Origin: Prorocentrum cordatum
Taxonomy: Eukaryota > Sar > Dinophyceae > Prorocentrales > Prorocentraceae
Assembly: GCA_963575745.1 (NCBI GenBank)
Contig: CAUYUJ010017829.1
Span: forward strand, 46,001 to 110,000
Direction: 5' to 3'
DNA: 64,000 nucleotides
The notes under the pieces are model-generated. The model saw nothing but the letters and a program-made list of their open reading frames with translations. It did not search any database and was not told where the DNA came from. Shown here piece after piece: positions 35,130 to 46,199 of this stretch (its first letter is position 1; each line of letters opens with the position of its first letter). The position numbers and the translations under genes were made by a program.

Positions 35130-35460
35130 TGAGGCCCCCAGATCGCCCAAACGCGGCCCCTCGATGCCCCACAAAGCGAGCAACAGGCCCCGTGAAGCTC
35201 CAACACGCCCTCAACGGGGACCCGAAACCGCTCCCGAGAGGTGCCGAACATCCATCAAGGCTTCCCTCCTGGGCTTCCAGGAGCGCTCCAGAAGGACTTC
35301 AAGATGTCCCGGGACGCTTCCGACACACGCAAGAGAGCTCTAAGACAGCCCACGAGAGCCTCCAGACGGCCCGCACCAGCCCCCAAGAGAGCACCAAGAG
35401 ATCTCCCAGAGGTCCCCAAGACCGCCGACGAAAGCGCCAAGGATTTCCAAACACCTAAGA
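35130..35460 (-). repeat. Degenerate CCAAGA-GGCCCC repeat, block 1
   Basis: Words such as CCCCAAGAGAGC and CTCCAGACGGCCC recur at roughly 10- and 30-base spacing. On the minus strand they read as Leu/Gly/Ser/Trp-rich peptide (GPSGG, SLGALLGAGAG). The same texture is at 37061-37350 and 37700-38040. Confidence 0.55.
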
Positions 35461-35624
35461 AGCAAATCTATGCCTTTTTCCATTCCGCTTTTTTGCCTCT
35501 GGTACCCTCCAGGGGCTGACGCATGACCCCCGCGAGGACGCCAAGATGCCCTCCAAAGGCGCCCCAAGCAGCCCCATGAGATCACAAGAGGCTTCCATGA
35601 CGCCCGAAGAGGCACTGAGGGTGG

Positions 35625-36003
35625 ATCGTTCAAGCGAAAAGACGCTCGTTCGAGCGAAAAGGTAATCCGTTCAAGCGAAAACCAATCGAGCGAAAACCAA
35701 TCCAATCGGGTTTAGACAGAGCAGCAGAGAGCACAGAGCAGCAGAAAGCACAGAGCAGCAGAAAGCACAGAGCAGCAGAGAGCACAGAGCAGCAGAAAGC
35801 ACAGAGCAGCAGAGAGCACAGAGCAGCAGAAAGCACAGAGCAGCAGAAAGCACAGAGCAGCAGAGAGCACAGAGCAGCAGAGAGCACAGAGCAGCAGAGA
35901 GCAGAGAGCACAGAGCAGCACAGAGCAGCAGAGAGCAGAGAGCACAGAGCAGCAGAGAGCACAGAGCAGCAGAGAGCACAGAGCAGCAGGGAGCACAGAG
36001 CAG
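35625..36003. repeat. TTCRAGCGAAAA words and a 17-bp AGAGCAGCAGAAAGCAC array
   Basis: 35625-35705 has four TTCAAGCGAAAA-like words. 35717-36003 is a tandem array of 17-bp AGAGCAGCAGAAAGCAC/AGAGCAGCAGAGAGCAC units, about 16-17 copies with a few shortened ones. Minus-strand frames read as repeating Leu-Cys-Ala-Ser peptide, an artefact. Confidence 0.92.
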
Positions 36004-36014
36004 CATCTGGGCAT

Positions 36015-36770
36015 CCAAAATCATGGTTCCCGCCATCCTCTGGGCCGCCGTGGGTCCCTGGGGCGCCAGACAGAGCCGGGAACCGGGATTTCGGGCTTTT
36101 CCAGCCTCGATTTCTCCAAAATCATGGTTCCCGCCATCCTCTGGGCCGCCGTGGGTCCCTGGGGTGCCAGACAGAGCCGGGAACCTGGAATTTGAGCTTT
36201 TCCAGCCTCGATCTCTCCAAAATCATGGTTCCCGCCATCCTCTGGGCCGCCGTGAGTCCCAGGAGCGCCAGACAGAGCCGGGAACCGGGATTTCGGGATT
36301 TTCCAGCCTCGATCTAAATCATGGTTCCCGCCATCCTCTGGGCCGCCGTGGGCCCCTGGGGCGCCAGACAGAGCCGGGAACCGGGAATTTTGGTTTTTCC
36401 AGCCTCGATCTCTCCAAAATCATGGTTCCCGCCATCCTCTGGGCCGCCGTGGTCCCTGGAGCGCCAGACAGAGCGGGGAACCGGGAATTTGAGCTTTTCC
36501 AGCCTCGGTCTGCCCAAGGCCGCCGTGAGTCCCTGGGGCGCCAGACAGAGCCGGGAATCGGGATTTCGATGTTTCCAGCCTCGATCTCTCCAAAATCATG
36601 GTTCCCGCCATCTTCTGGGCTGCCGTGGGTCCCTGGGGCGCCAGACAGAGCCGGGAACCTGGAATTTGAGCTTTTCCAGCCTCGATCTCTCCAAAATCAT
36701 GGTTCCCGCCCTCCTCTGGGCCGCCGTGGGCCCCTGGCATCGACGCCGCCTTGCGCCGAGGTGGCGGTGG
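36015..36770. repeat. About 101-bp minisatellite, 8 copies (some truncated)
   Basis: Units begin near AAATCATGGTTCCCGCCATC at about 36017, 36119, 36221, 36316, 36417, 36594 and 36695. A truncated copy lacking that start lies at 36518-36593. Each contains CGCCAGACAGAGCCGGGAA and TTTTCCAGCCTCGATCTCTC. Confidence 0.92.
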
Positions 36771-38040
36771 CCGCCGCGGCGGCCTCCGCGTTGCAAAATC
36801 CTGGTTCCCGGCAGCCGCGGGAGCGCCAGGAACCGGCGCGCACCTTTTCGCGCGCGCGCGCGCCCAGCGAATTTCTTTCGAACGGCCGCAGTTTTCGCGC
36901 GAATCGTTTTCGCGCGGACGGCGGACCCTCGCACTGAGGCGCTCTCGATGCACCAAGAAGGCGTTCAAGAGCTTCCGACGAGCCCCCAGGAGGCGCCGAC
37001 GAAGGCCTCAGAAAGATTTCAAGATTTCGGCGTTCTCGCTTTTCTGAGCTCCCGACGGCTCTAGATGCCCACACACGGCCCCCAACCGGCCCCGGTGACC
37101 CCGAAGAGAGCCCAAAGACGGCCCCAGAGGACCCCTCCACGGCCCAAGAGGCCCCGCGGAAGGGCCCAGGACGCCCCCAGGCGAGCCCCAGGAGCGGCAG
37201 CACAGACGCCGACCCCGCCAGCCACGCCCCAGGAAGCTTCCAAGAGGCCCCTAGGGCGTCCAGCTGCCCCCCAGGAGTGCCCCAAGACGGCCCCGAAAGG
37301 GCCCTTGACGGCCCAGGAGGCACCCCAAGATAGCACCAATACGGCCATAGATGCCCCCCAAGAGTCTCCACAATTCTGCGAATTCTCTCCTCGCTTCTCG
37401 CGGCATTGCGCCTCCGCTGCCTTTTCATCATCGCCATTTGTTGTAATGAGTTGGTGCGTAGCTTTGCTGCACGGGCTGTGAGGGCAGAGCGGCATGCACC
37501 CGCAAATAGCAGGGGACACCAATCCCGCCCGCTGTGTCTCCATGCTGCGAGGCGCGTAGCTTTGCAGAAATGCGAGGTGACAGTGGGATAAACCCGCAAA
37601 TAATACGCGGGGCTTTTCGCACTGCAGACGTTGGCTGCTGCATGGTGCTCCAACTCAAAAAAATGGCCGACGTAATAAAAGCCAAGACGTCGCCAACGTT
37701 GCCTAAAAGGGCCTCAGGGCAGCCCGAGAGGGCTCCAGGATGCCTCCAAGATGGTACTAGGGGGTCCCACGAGGATACCCTGGCGACCAACATCAGTCAA
37801 ACTATGTGGCGGTCTTATGTATAGTCCTTGTGTTATTTCTTTCCGTTCATGATGATTCCAAGAGGGCTGAGTGGGACTCTGAGGCGCCCGAACGGACCCC
37901 AAGATGGTCCCAAAAGAGCTCCACCACGGACCAGGCTCAAGGGAGCTTTCGCAGGAGCCAAAGGCGGGCCGAGAAGGCTCCAAGACGCCCCAAGATGGTC
38001 TCAAGACTGCCCCAAGAGGGCTCCTAGAGGACTCTTCCGC
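36771..38040 (-). repeat. Degenerate CCAAGA-GGCCCC repeat, blocks 2 and 3, with unique spacer
   Basis: 36771-37060 is GC-rich with CGCGCG runs. 37061-37350 and 37700-38040 repeat GCCCCAAGACGGCCCC-like words; on the minus strand they translate as WGASWAVKGPFGAVLGHSWG-like peptide. 37351-37699 is a spacer with a repeated CCCGCAAATA word (near 37498 and 37592). No gene. Confidence 0.55.
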
Positions 38041-38640
38041 GACTCCCATTGAGCTCGTCGTCAAGTCTTTGAAGTCACACAAATGTGCAAACGCTGTATT
38101 CTTAGCTGCGTGAAGCGAGAATTTCTTATGCCCCAGCGCCTTACGATGCTTCGAGTGACATGAACTTTTGTGGCTGACGCCAATAAGACCAGCCAGCCAC
38201 CTGCGGGGCCACGGAATGTTTGAGGCGAGGGGTGTCCCCAAATGGGCGGAGGGGCGCTATGCGGCACCTTGCCAGTGAGGCATTTGGTGGAGCGAAGACA
38301 TGTGGCCACCAGAAATACAACGCGCGCGAGGAACTCTACGAGGCTTCCGGCGGTGAACAGGTTCACGGCTCACCGCTTGCATCCAGTTGCTTCGAATTTG
38401 GGGTTTTGGTGCCGGGCCGCGAAATTTTGCGATCGATGCAGATGGGATGGCCGCGCTCTTGATGGCGCGAGCATTCGGAGGCCGAAAAAGTAAGCTGTTA
38501 AATTCGATGCTCCATGGTCTGTTAGTAAGGTGCCCCCTTCTGAGGCCCCTATTGTTACGAAGCTCGTGAAGGGTCGTCAGGATGCTCTTGCGCGGCTCTT
38601 CAGTGGTTTCCATGAGGCCTTCGCAGCATGGATGTAGCTC
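38041..38640. other. No gene recognised
   Basis: Ordinary-composition sequence; frames up to about 130 codons on the minus strand show no family resemblance. Confidence 0.4.
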
Positions 38641-39070
38641 CCGGGGCCAAATTGCCAAATGGGCAGGCATTCGGGGGGGTGGCCATTTGACAGTGCGGCC
38701 CCATTGTCAAATAGTTTGTTTGGGGGCCAGGTCTGGGCGGCCCACTTAGTCCGATTATCGATTCGACAGCGGGGGCGCACTGTCACATGGGCCATCGGGG
38801 AGGCAGGCCGAGGCGCGGGAGTTGAGCTCCGATTGCCCATGTGTCAGTGGGGGCCCACTGTCAATGAGGGGGGGCGAGTCGCAGGAGTTGAGCTCCGATT
38901 GCCCGTGTGACCGTGGGGGGCCACATTCACATGAGCAATCGGGGGGGCGAGGCCGAGGCAGGTGACTTGAGTTCCGATCGCCCAATTGGCAAAGGGAATC
39001 CCGCTGTCAAATGGGTCATCGCAGTACCCGATTGTCCATTTTCAATGGGCTCCCCGATGCCAAGCAGTTA
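38641..39070. repeat. Degenerate CCGATTGCCCATGTG / CCACTGTCAA repeat
   Basis: GTTGAGCTCCGATTGCCC-like words recur at about 38819, 38886 and 38968. They are separated by GTGGGGGCCCACTGTCAA-like blocks of variable length. A decayed minisatellite of roughly 65-80 bp. Confidence 0.55.
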
Positions 39071-40479
39071 ATCTGAAGGGCGGTGTGGCCGATTGCCCGT
39101 TTGAGAGTGGGGATCCCATGGGCAAACAGGGAAAGTTCGCTCAGTACTTTCCGCTGCAATTGTGCCCCCACCCCCACCCCCACCCCCTCTCCTGGGGGGG
39201 ATCGTGGGGGCCCGGGAATCTCACACGCCTTGATGACCCCCAAGGGGTCGACGGACCCCGCCGCTGCCCCACAAGCCCGTTGCTATCCTTCAGAAAGCCT
39301 GGCACCACGCGCTAAGGGTGGCACCACGATCGGGGCACTTCTGCTTTGGTAAATCGGGCGTGTGGATTCGGGCAAAGCCTACTGACAATGACTGCGCATT
39401 CGGCCAGAAACTGAGCGCGCGCGTAGCGCGCGCGTGGGTCTAGTGCGGATGTACTGCTCAACCGCCTGCTGAAACATGCTGGCGCGTGAACGGCTGGAGT
39501 GTGAAAGCGGCGTGCGGAGGGCATGCTGCGAACCTGCCTGAGTGCATGAGCGCAGTGCCTCAGCAGTTCGCGAGTGAGGAGAGAGGGAAGAAGTAACAGA
39601 GTGGAGTGCCCAGAAGAGGGGGTGGGGGGATGTGGTGCGCTTGACCCTGTGGGGAGCACCACCGTGTGCCTCGAGCGAGGCTTAAAAGGGGGCGGGGGGG
39701 AATGGAACTGTTAGTGGCAGGCTTGAGAAGTGAGAGTGCCAGGAATCAAGCGTGATGCTCAATATGTACCAGTCGGTCCTTCGACTTGCCCCCCTCGCCG
39801 TACTGTACAGGAGCCAGCGATTTTCGTCATCCCTCATGGTCCTTTAGAAGTTTGGGCTGGAGGCGACTTTTTTGTTGCGGTTTACCGAGCACTCCTTCTG
39901 CGATGACATGATGCAACAGTGGGCGGGGCAGTCGTCGTGAACACATAAGATGAAAGTCTGTCTGCAATGGTGTGATGTGGTGTACAACAAAGTAAGGTGC
40001 GGGAATGTGTATTCTAGTCTGGCAGATGCCAGGGCGATGCCTGTCATGCAACACGTGATGCTCGCATGGGGCTGTCAGGTGTTCGCGGGCGCTTCGCTCA
40101 GGGAAGTCAGACAGAGATTGCTCGCGACACCATGCACGAAAGAAACGGAGATGGGATTGAGGCGTGCTCGCGGTCGGTTCGCACCTATCGTTTCGAGGCT
40201 GTGGGAGGTAGGATGTGGAGCGAGGGGAACACCGATGCGTTAGCTCTTCGGTTGGCAATCGATCCCAAGCGAAGGACCGGAGGTGTCGTGGTAAACGTGC
40301 TTAAGCAGACTGGGCATACCACCTCTTCCTCCGCCTCTTTTTTCTCCCCCTCTTCCTCGCCCTCGCTCGTACCCGCAGGGGTGGGCTGGGCCTTCGATTC
40401 CAGCGCGCACGCTGTGCGAGAAAAGGCTGTGGTGCACGGCGCCGCGCAGGCGCCCGCGTCCGGGCTGGACTTCCGGAGC
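39071..40479. other. No gene recognised
   Basis: Mixed sequence with a CCCCCA run near 39167 and frames up to about 140 codons on the minus strand (39827-40258) that show no recognised motif. The plus-strand frame from 40066 becomes homopolymeric on reaching the TCC array. Confidence 0.4.
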
Positions 40480-40705
40480 CTCGAGACGGGGGTCAATGCA
40501 ACCAGGGGGTCAGCCAGAGCGCCTGGTCCTGCAGGATCCTGCAGGGCCGGGGTCGCATTGACCCGGGCTTGGGTGCAGGATCCTGCAGGATCGTGCAGGG
40601 TTCTTCGCCCTGTCCGGGGCTTGGGTGCGCAGGATCTCGCAGGATCTGCAGGATTCTGCAAGGCCTTACTGGCCTGGGTCTGGATTGACCCGAGTCAGCA
40701 GATCC
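40480..40705. repeat. CCTGCAGGATCCTGCAGG repeat, copy 1
   Basis: Contains GGGGGTCAATGCAACCAGGG, GTCAGCCAGAGCGCC, several TCCTGCAGGATCCTGCAGG palindromic words and TTGACCC. The same order occurs at 55558-55755, so this is a dispersed repeat about 200 bp long. Confidence 0.7.
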
Positions 40706-40811
40706 CCGAGGGTTGCAGTGCTTCCAGTGTGCGTGGAATAGGTCTGTTTGTCTCGCTTTGGTCACGGTGGACATGTGTGGGCGGCTGCAGACTCCTCGTC
40801 CCTCACTCTCT

Positions 40812-41928
40812 GCCCTCCTCCTCCTCCTCCTCCTCCTCCTCCTCCTCTTCCTCCTCCTCCTCGTCCTCTTCCTCCTCCTCCTCGCCTCGTCCTCGTCCTC
40901 CTCCTCCTCCTCCTCCTCCTCCTCCTCCTCCACCCTCCTCCCCCCTCCCTCCCTCCTCTTCCTCTCCTCCTCCTCCTTCCTCCTCCTCCTCCTCCTCCTC
41001 CTCCTCCTCCTCCTCCTCCTCCTCCTCCTCCCCCTCCTCTTCCTCCTCCTCCTTCTCCTCCGCTCCTCCTCCTCCTCCTCCCTCCTCCCCCTCCTCCTCG
41101 GCCTCCTCCTCCTCCTCCCACCTTCTCCTCCTCCTCCTCCTCCTCCTCCTCCTCCTCCTCCTCCTCCTCCCTCCTCCCTCCCCTCCCTCTCCTCTCCTCC
41201 TCCTCCTCCCCGCCTCCTCCTCCTCCACCTCGTCCTCACTCCTCCCCCTCCTCCTCCTCCTCCTCCTTCTTCCCCTCCTCCTCCTCCTCCTCCTCCTCCT
41301 CCTCCTCCTCCGCCTCCTTCTCCTCCTCCTCCTCCTCCTCCTCCTCCTCCTCCTCCTCCTCCTCCTCCTCCTCCTACTCCTCCTCCTCCTCCTCCTCCTC
41401 CTCCTCCTCCTCCTCCTTCTCCTCTCCATCCACTCCCCTAGGTCCCTAGGTCCCTCCTCCTCCTCCTCCTCCTCCTCTTTCTCCTCCTCCTCCTCCGCCT
41501 CCTCCTTCTCCTCCTCTCCCGCTAGGTCCCTCCTCCTCCTCCCTCCTCTCCTCCTCCTCCTCCTCCTCCTCCTCCTCCTCCTCCCCTCCTCCTCCTCCCC
41601 CTCTTCTTTCCTCCTCCTCCTCCTCCTCCCCCTCCTTCTCCTCCTCCTCCTCCTCCTCCTCCTCCTCCTCCTCCTCCTCCTCCTCGTCCCCCTCCCCCTC
41701 CTCCTCCTCCTCCTCTCCCTCCTTCTCCCCTCCTCCTTCTCCTCCTCCCTCCTCCATCTCCTCCTCCTCCTTCTCCTCCTCCTCCCTCCTCCTCCTCCTC
41801 CTCCTCCTCCTCCTCCTCATCCCTCTTCCCTCCTCCCCCTCCTACTCCTCCTCCACCTCTTTCTCCTCCTCCTCCTGCTCCTGCTCCTCCTCCTCCTCCT
41901 CCTCCTCCTCCTCCTCCTCCTCCCGAGG
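40812..41928. repeat. (TCC)n mega-array, about 1.1 kb
   Basis: The longest triplet array in the window, with CTC, CCC, TTC and CGC interruptions and two CCTAGGTCCCT words (41435-41455). Several 100-200 codon frames through it are artefacts. Confidence 0.95.
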
Positions 41929-42049
41929 AGGAAGAGGAGAGGGAGGGAGGGTCGGCGAACGACGTCTGCCAAGGGCCTGCTGGAGTGGGGCGGCGACCAC
42001 TTCGAGCTGACGATGAAGGCGACGCGCCCAAGGAGGAATGCTGTCGTGG

Positions 42050-42615
42050 CGGTGTCGGTGTCGCGGTCGGTGTGGTGGTCTTCGCCGTTGTGGTTGTCAT
42101 AGTCGTCGTGGTCGTGGTGGTGGTCGACGTCGTCGTCGCCGCCGCCGCTGTCGTCGTCGTCGTCGTCGTTTTCGTCGTCGCGGTCGTCGTCGTCGTAGTG
42201 GTCGTCGTAGTGGTCGTGGTCGTGGGCGTCGTCGTCGTCGTCGTTGTCGTGGTCGTCGTCGCCGTTTTCGTTTTCGTCGTCGTGGTCGTCGTCGTCGTCG
42301 TCGTGGTCGTCATCGTGGTCGTGGTCGTGGTCTTCGTCGTCGCCGCCGCCGTCGTCGTCGTCGTCGTCGTTTTCGCCGTCGTGGTCGTCGTCGTGGTCGT
42401 GGTCGTCGTCGTGGTGGTCGTATTCGTCGTCGTCGTTGTGTCGTCGTCGTGGTCATCATGGTCGTTGTCGTGGTCGTTGTTGTTGTCTTCGTGGTCGTCG
42501 TGGTCGTTGTCGTGGTTGTCGTCATATTCGTCGTAGTCGTCCCTGACGTCATGGCCATTGTCGTAGTCGTCCTCGCGGTCGCCGTCGTGGTCGTCGTCGT
42601 CGTCCGACGGCGGAA
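42050..42615. repeat. (GTC)n / (GTG GTC) mega-array
   Basis: About 565 bp of GTC, GTG and GTT triplets; frames encode poly-Val, poly-Arg or poly-Thr. Confidence 0.95.
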
Positions 42616-43016
42616 GGAGATTGTCGTCGTGGTCGCCGCGGTGGTTTCCGCCTGGCATCGAGGAAGGAGGAAGGCCGTTGTCCGACGATGACCTTCCTTC
42701 TTCCTCACGTTTGCGACTGTCGCTTGCATTCGTGTAGGTCTGAGGTTTCTGAACACTGATGCGCCCGACGACGACATTCATTTCCTCAGCATTGTTGCAC
42801 GTACTTTGAATTATTGTATCCACTCGAAGCCTTCGGGTCCTCCAGGGGCCACCTCCAGGGGTCAGGATCCGACGATGACCTTCCTGCATCCTCGGTGCTG
42901 CGACCAAACGGCAACGACTGTCGTCGCCGTCGTGTTCGTGGTGGTGGTGGTCGTCGTCGTCGTCGTCGGACGTGGTAGTCTTCGTCGCGGTCGTGGTTGT
43001 AGTCGCGATCGTCGGC

Positions 43017-43045
<29 letters not shown>
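42616..43045. other. Mixed sequence with a duplicated GACGATGACCTTCCT word
   Basis: TCCGACGATGACCTTCCT occurs near 42679 and 42868, bounding about 190 bp of ordinary sequence. A short GTC run (42920-42975) and GTT run (43015-43045) follow. No gene. Confidence 0.5.
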
Positions 43046-43051
<6 letters not shown>

Positions 43052-43640
43052 ATATTATTACTTCTAAAGAATAATTATTGTTGGGCCCCCTGGTGCACGC
43101 CCCCCTCGCCGCGCCTAGGCCGCAGCCACATTTTCATCATTTTCGTGAGGAAGTCTCAGGCAAAACGGGGGAGTCCGGATCCGGTTGTTTTGTTGACGCC
43201 CGCTTTCCCTGTCAAAAAACAATATAAAATGACATGTCATTGTTCTAACATAACCAAACTTCAAGAATCCTTTGCAAAAAATGACACGAAGTGCACACTC
43301 GCGCGCGCAAGATGAAATCCTTCCAAAACCTTAGTTTTCGTAGCGATTTAAACATAATAACATGAATCACCCAATGGTTTTTCAAAAAACAAGTTTCAAA
43401 AATTCATCCCGCGCGCTCTTGCGGATTTCTTAGGAAACCCAATACTTTTTCAACATTTCTGTCAAACGGGCTCTTGCGAGCAACTTTTTCACGTGCTTCG
43501 AACTTCTGCAACAACGGTTGCGCGCCTGCCAGGGCCATCATCCCTGTCAAATAATACCATATGGGACACATTCGTTTTTTCTTCGCGCGCGCACGCCGAA
43601 ATCTTCAATTGCAGGGGGAAAAGTCGTATACTAAGCTAGC
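43046..43640. other. AT-rich island without a recognised gene
   Basis: About 600 bp of markedly lower GC. Two diverged segments share CCCTGTCAAA followed later by CGCGCGCGCA and GAAATC (about 43208-43325 and 43547-43612). Neither strand holds a long frame. Confidence 0.55.
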
Positions 43641-43884
43641 TTACAGAAAATGTTACCACAACAAGTCATTGTACCCATGCGCCAGTGTAGTAGCCAAGGT
43701 CGTCCGCAGGCCACGAAGTGAGGTGTCCGAACGTCATAGGGCGGGAAGCTGGGTGTGGGTGGTGGCGAAGAGTCGTTTGGAAATTTGGTAGAGCTTGAAC
43801 CGGCCCCCCCACAAAGTGGGGGTATTGCCCGCCTCCATGAAAACCCTGGCACTGGTGAGAACGGAGTGTCCCCACGTGCTAGTA

Positions 43885-43937
<53 letters not shown>

Positions 43938-43938
43938 G

Positions 43939-43973
<35 letters not shown>

Positions 43974-44309
43974 GGTTGTGGTAGTGGTTGTGGTTGTGGT
44001 TGTGTTTGTGGTTGTGGTTGTGGTTGTGGTTGTGGTTGTGGTTGTGGTTGTGGTTGTGGTTGTTGTTGTTGTTGTTGTTGTTGTTGTCCTCGCTGTGGTC
44101 GTGGCTGTTGTCGGGACTGTAGTCCCCGTCCTCGTCGTCGTCGTCGTCCGACGACGGCGGGGAGGGTCGTCGTCCGCCGACCGCCTGCAGAGTGTTGCCC
44201 TCGACCCTCGAGGATCGATTGGGTTGTTTGCTGGAGGCTGTCAGCTACAGGGCTGGACCTAAACGCCGTTTTGCCGGACTTCGGCTGTGTTTTGCTTTTC
44301 GTTTTGGGA
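43641..44309. repeat. (GTT)n / (GTGGTT)n array with flanks
   Basis: The array is at 43886-44085: GTT units with a GTGGTT hexamer section (about 43970-44060). Flanks (43641-43885 and 44086-44309) show no gene. Confidence 0.85.
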
Positions 44310-44485
44310 GGGAGGTACAGGAAAAGGAAGAGGAGGAGAAGAGGAGGAGGAGGCGGCGGAGGAGGAGGAGGGGGAGGAGGAAGAAGGGGGAGGGGGGTGG
44401 AGGAGGGAGGAGGAGAGGAGGAGGAAGGAGGAGGAGGAGGAGGGGGAAGGGGGAGGAGGAGGAGGAGGAGGAGGAGGAGGAGGAG
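44310..44485. repeat. (GGA)n microsatellite
   Basis: Impure GGA array (AAG, GGG and GCG interruptions). The following 44486-44730 has no recognised gene. Confidence 0.9.
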
Positions 44486-44730
44486 CAAAACGAACAACAA
44501 AACGAGCACAGCACGAGCAACAACCTTTGGGTCCAGCCCTGACCAGCCACAGTGCGGGGAGCAGACCCTGCGGTGGGCAGCGGCAGCGGGCTCTGCTGCT
44601 GCTGAGCGGGCCCGTGCAACGCACGCAGTCCGGCCACGACGCGGGGGCCAGCTTGAGCGAGAATAGCGCTCGTGGGACGGGACCGCAGCTTCAGTGCAAA
44701 CACACGCTCGCGCGAGAAGGAGCTTGGGAC

Positions 44731-44815
44731 TAGGGGGCCACGAGCGAAGTGAGCCTCCCCCTCCCCCATCAGAAATCGTGGGGGGTAGTGGTAGGGTTCG
44801 CATGTGGCCCCCTAT
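44731..44815. mobile_element. TAGGGGGCCAC inverted-repeat element, copy 1 (85 bp)
   Basis: Left end TAGGGGGCCACGAGCGAA; right end, inverted, TAGGGGGCCACATGCGAA. The middle holds CAGAAATCGTGGGGGGTAG. A left-truncated copy with the same middle and right end is at 62148-62200 inside LINE D. Non-coding, MITE-like. Confidence 0.7.
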
Positions 44816-44844
44816 GGGACGGGGCCAGGACGAAGATAAATCCG

Positions 44845-44895
44845 TTCTGGAGCCTTCCGGAACGCTCTCAGAGCGTTAAGGAACGCTCTGAGAAA
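44845..44895. repeat. CCTTCCGGAACGCTCT hairpin, copy 2
   Basis: Contains AACGCTCTCAGAGCGTT, a near-perfect palindrome, then AAGGAACGCTCTGAGAAAG. It resembles one half of the palindrome at 23799-23851. Confidence 0.55.
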
Positions 44896-45309
44896 GCCGC
44901 TGCGCCCGAGACAGTCTCCAGAGCTGCATCCTCCTCCGCATTCTATCCTCGTCCTGGCTTCGTCTTAGTACGTGGAACGGGCCTTCAGCTAGAGCTACGT
45001 TTGTAGATCTACTGACATTCGGCGTATTTTCTCCCGTATACCCGACGAAAAAGTCAGTCCTGGGGTAAGTCAATTTTGCAGTCGATCCCCAACTCGAAAC
45101 ACATGTTGGGCGGGCCTGGCGGCCTGGCGGGGGCTGGCTCGCGCATGCCCCGCTGGAATGGGATACGAGCGGGCCAGGGGAGCCCTCGCCCGCGCCCCTG
45201 GCTGCCCGCGCCCGCCCGGGGGGCCCGCCGCCGCCGCCGCCGCAGCGGCTGCTGCCACCTGCTGCCGCGACCACGCAGCAGCTGGCGCTCGCGCAGCCGG
45301 CGCGTTGGC
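44896..45309. other. No gene recognised
   Basis: Ordinary then GC-rich sequence with a CCGCCGCCG run near 45230. Confidence 0.4.
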
Positions 45310-45450
45310 TTGGCATCGCTCGGACGTGTGCGTTTTCTCCTCGGCGAGGACCATCGAGGAGCATCCTTGACCAGTTGGCGAAAAAAACACGCACGAAACC
45401 GAAACACACACACACACACACACAAAACGGGCGTCCGAGCGATGGCCAGT
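45310..45450. mobile_element. ATCGCTCGGACG inverted-repeat element, copy 2
   Basis: Left end TTGGCATCGCTCGGACGTG; right end, inverted, CTGGCCATCGCTCGGACGCC. It shares its interior with the copy at 25497-25621 but carries an extra CA dinucleotide run (45404-45424). Confidence 0.75.
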
Positions 45451-45618
45451 TGGCGGCCGCCGCTGCCGCCTCGCTGCGTCGTGGTCTCCGAAGGCGCCTC
45501 GTCGGCTGTCGCCTGCCCGCCAGGCCAGGCCTGCGTGGGTCGTGGGCTCTCGCCTCTCTCGGGTCGGGGTGGGGGTGCCTGCCTCCGCCTGCCGATCCCG
45601 CCAGGGCCCGCCGGATCC

Positions 45619-46180
45619 CTCCTCCTTCTCCTCCTAGGTCCCTCCTCCTCCTGCTCCTCCTTCTCCTCCCTCTCCTCCTCTCCCTCTAGGTCCCTCCTCC
45701 TCCTCCTCCTCCTCCTCCTCCTCCTCCTCCTCCTCCTCCTCCTCCTCCTCCCTCTCCCTCCTCTCCCTAGGTCCCTCCTTCTCCTCCTCCTCCTCCTTCT
45801 CCTCCTTCTCCTCCTCCTCCTCCTCCTTCTCCTCCTCCTCCTCCTCCTCCTCCTCCTCCTCCTCCCCTCTTCCCCCTCCTCATCATCCTCCTCCTCCTCC
45901 TCCTCCTCCTCCTCCTCCTCCTAAGGGGCCCGGAGGCCCAAGAACGCCCACGAGCCTTCCAGAAGCTCCCTGCCTCGGTCCTCGAGGAGGGCCGAGGACA
46001 GGAGAGCCCCCACGCCGGGAGGGCGGGCAGCGGCCCCCGCCCCGGGCCTCTGCGAGAGAGTCTCCGGGGCCCCGTCCTCGACCGGGGCTTCAGTCGGGCC
46101 TCCTCCTCCTCCTCCCTCCTTCCTCCCCTCCTCCACCTCCTCCCTCCTCCTCCTCCTCCTCCTCCTCCTCCTCCTCCTCC
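45619..46180. repeat. (TCC)n arrays up to the SL relic
   Basis: TCC arrays (45619-45922 and 46097-46180) surround 46030-46096, which holds TCCTCGACCGGGGCTTCAGT, a word found again in the minisatellite at 53377-53990 on the other side of LINE C. The right-hand array runs straight into the SL relic. Confidence 0.9.
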
Positions 46181-46199
46181 GTAGCCATTTTGGCTCAAG
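46178..46199 (+). other. Perfect DinoSL relic upstream of LINE C
   Basis: All 22 bases match the dinoflagellate spliced leader consensus (core CCGTAGCCATTTTGGCTC). The next bases are GC, not GT, so there is no splice donor and this is not an SL RNA gene. It is read as the 5' end of a trans-spliced RNA that was copied into the genome. Confidence 0.9.

Noticed and set aside
35712-36036. Leu-Cys-Ala-rich membrane-like peptide on the minus strand
   Set aside because: It is the translation of the 17-bp AGAGCAGCAGAAAGCAC array in successive frames.
40066-42102. 678-codon plus-strand frame
   Set aside because: Only the first ~100 codons are non-repetitive and no family is recognised; the rest is the TCC array.
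46178-46199. SL RNA gene
   Set aside because: The leader is not followed by GT or by an intron/Sm-site region; the downstream sequence is a LINE 5' UTR.
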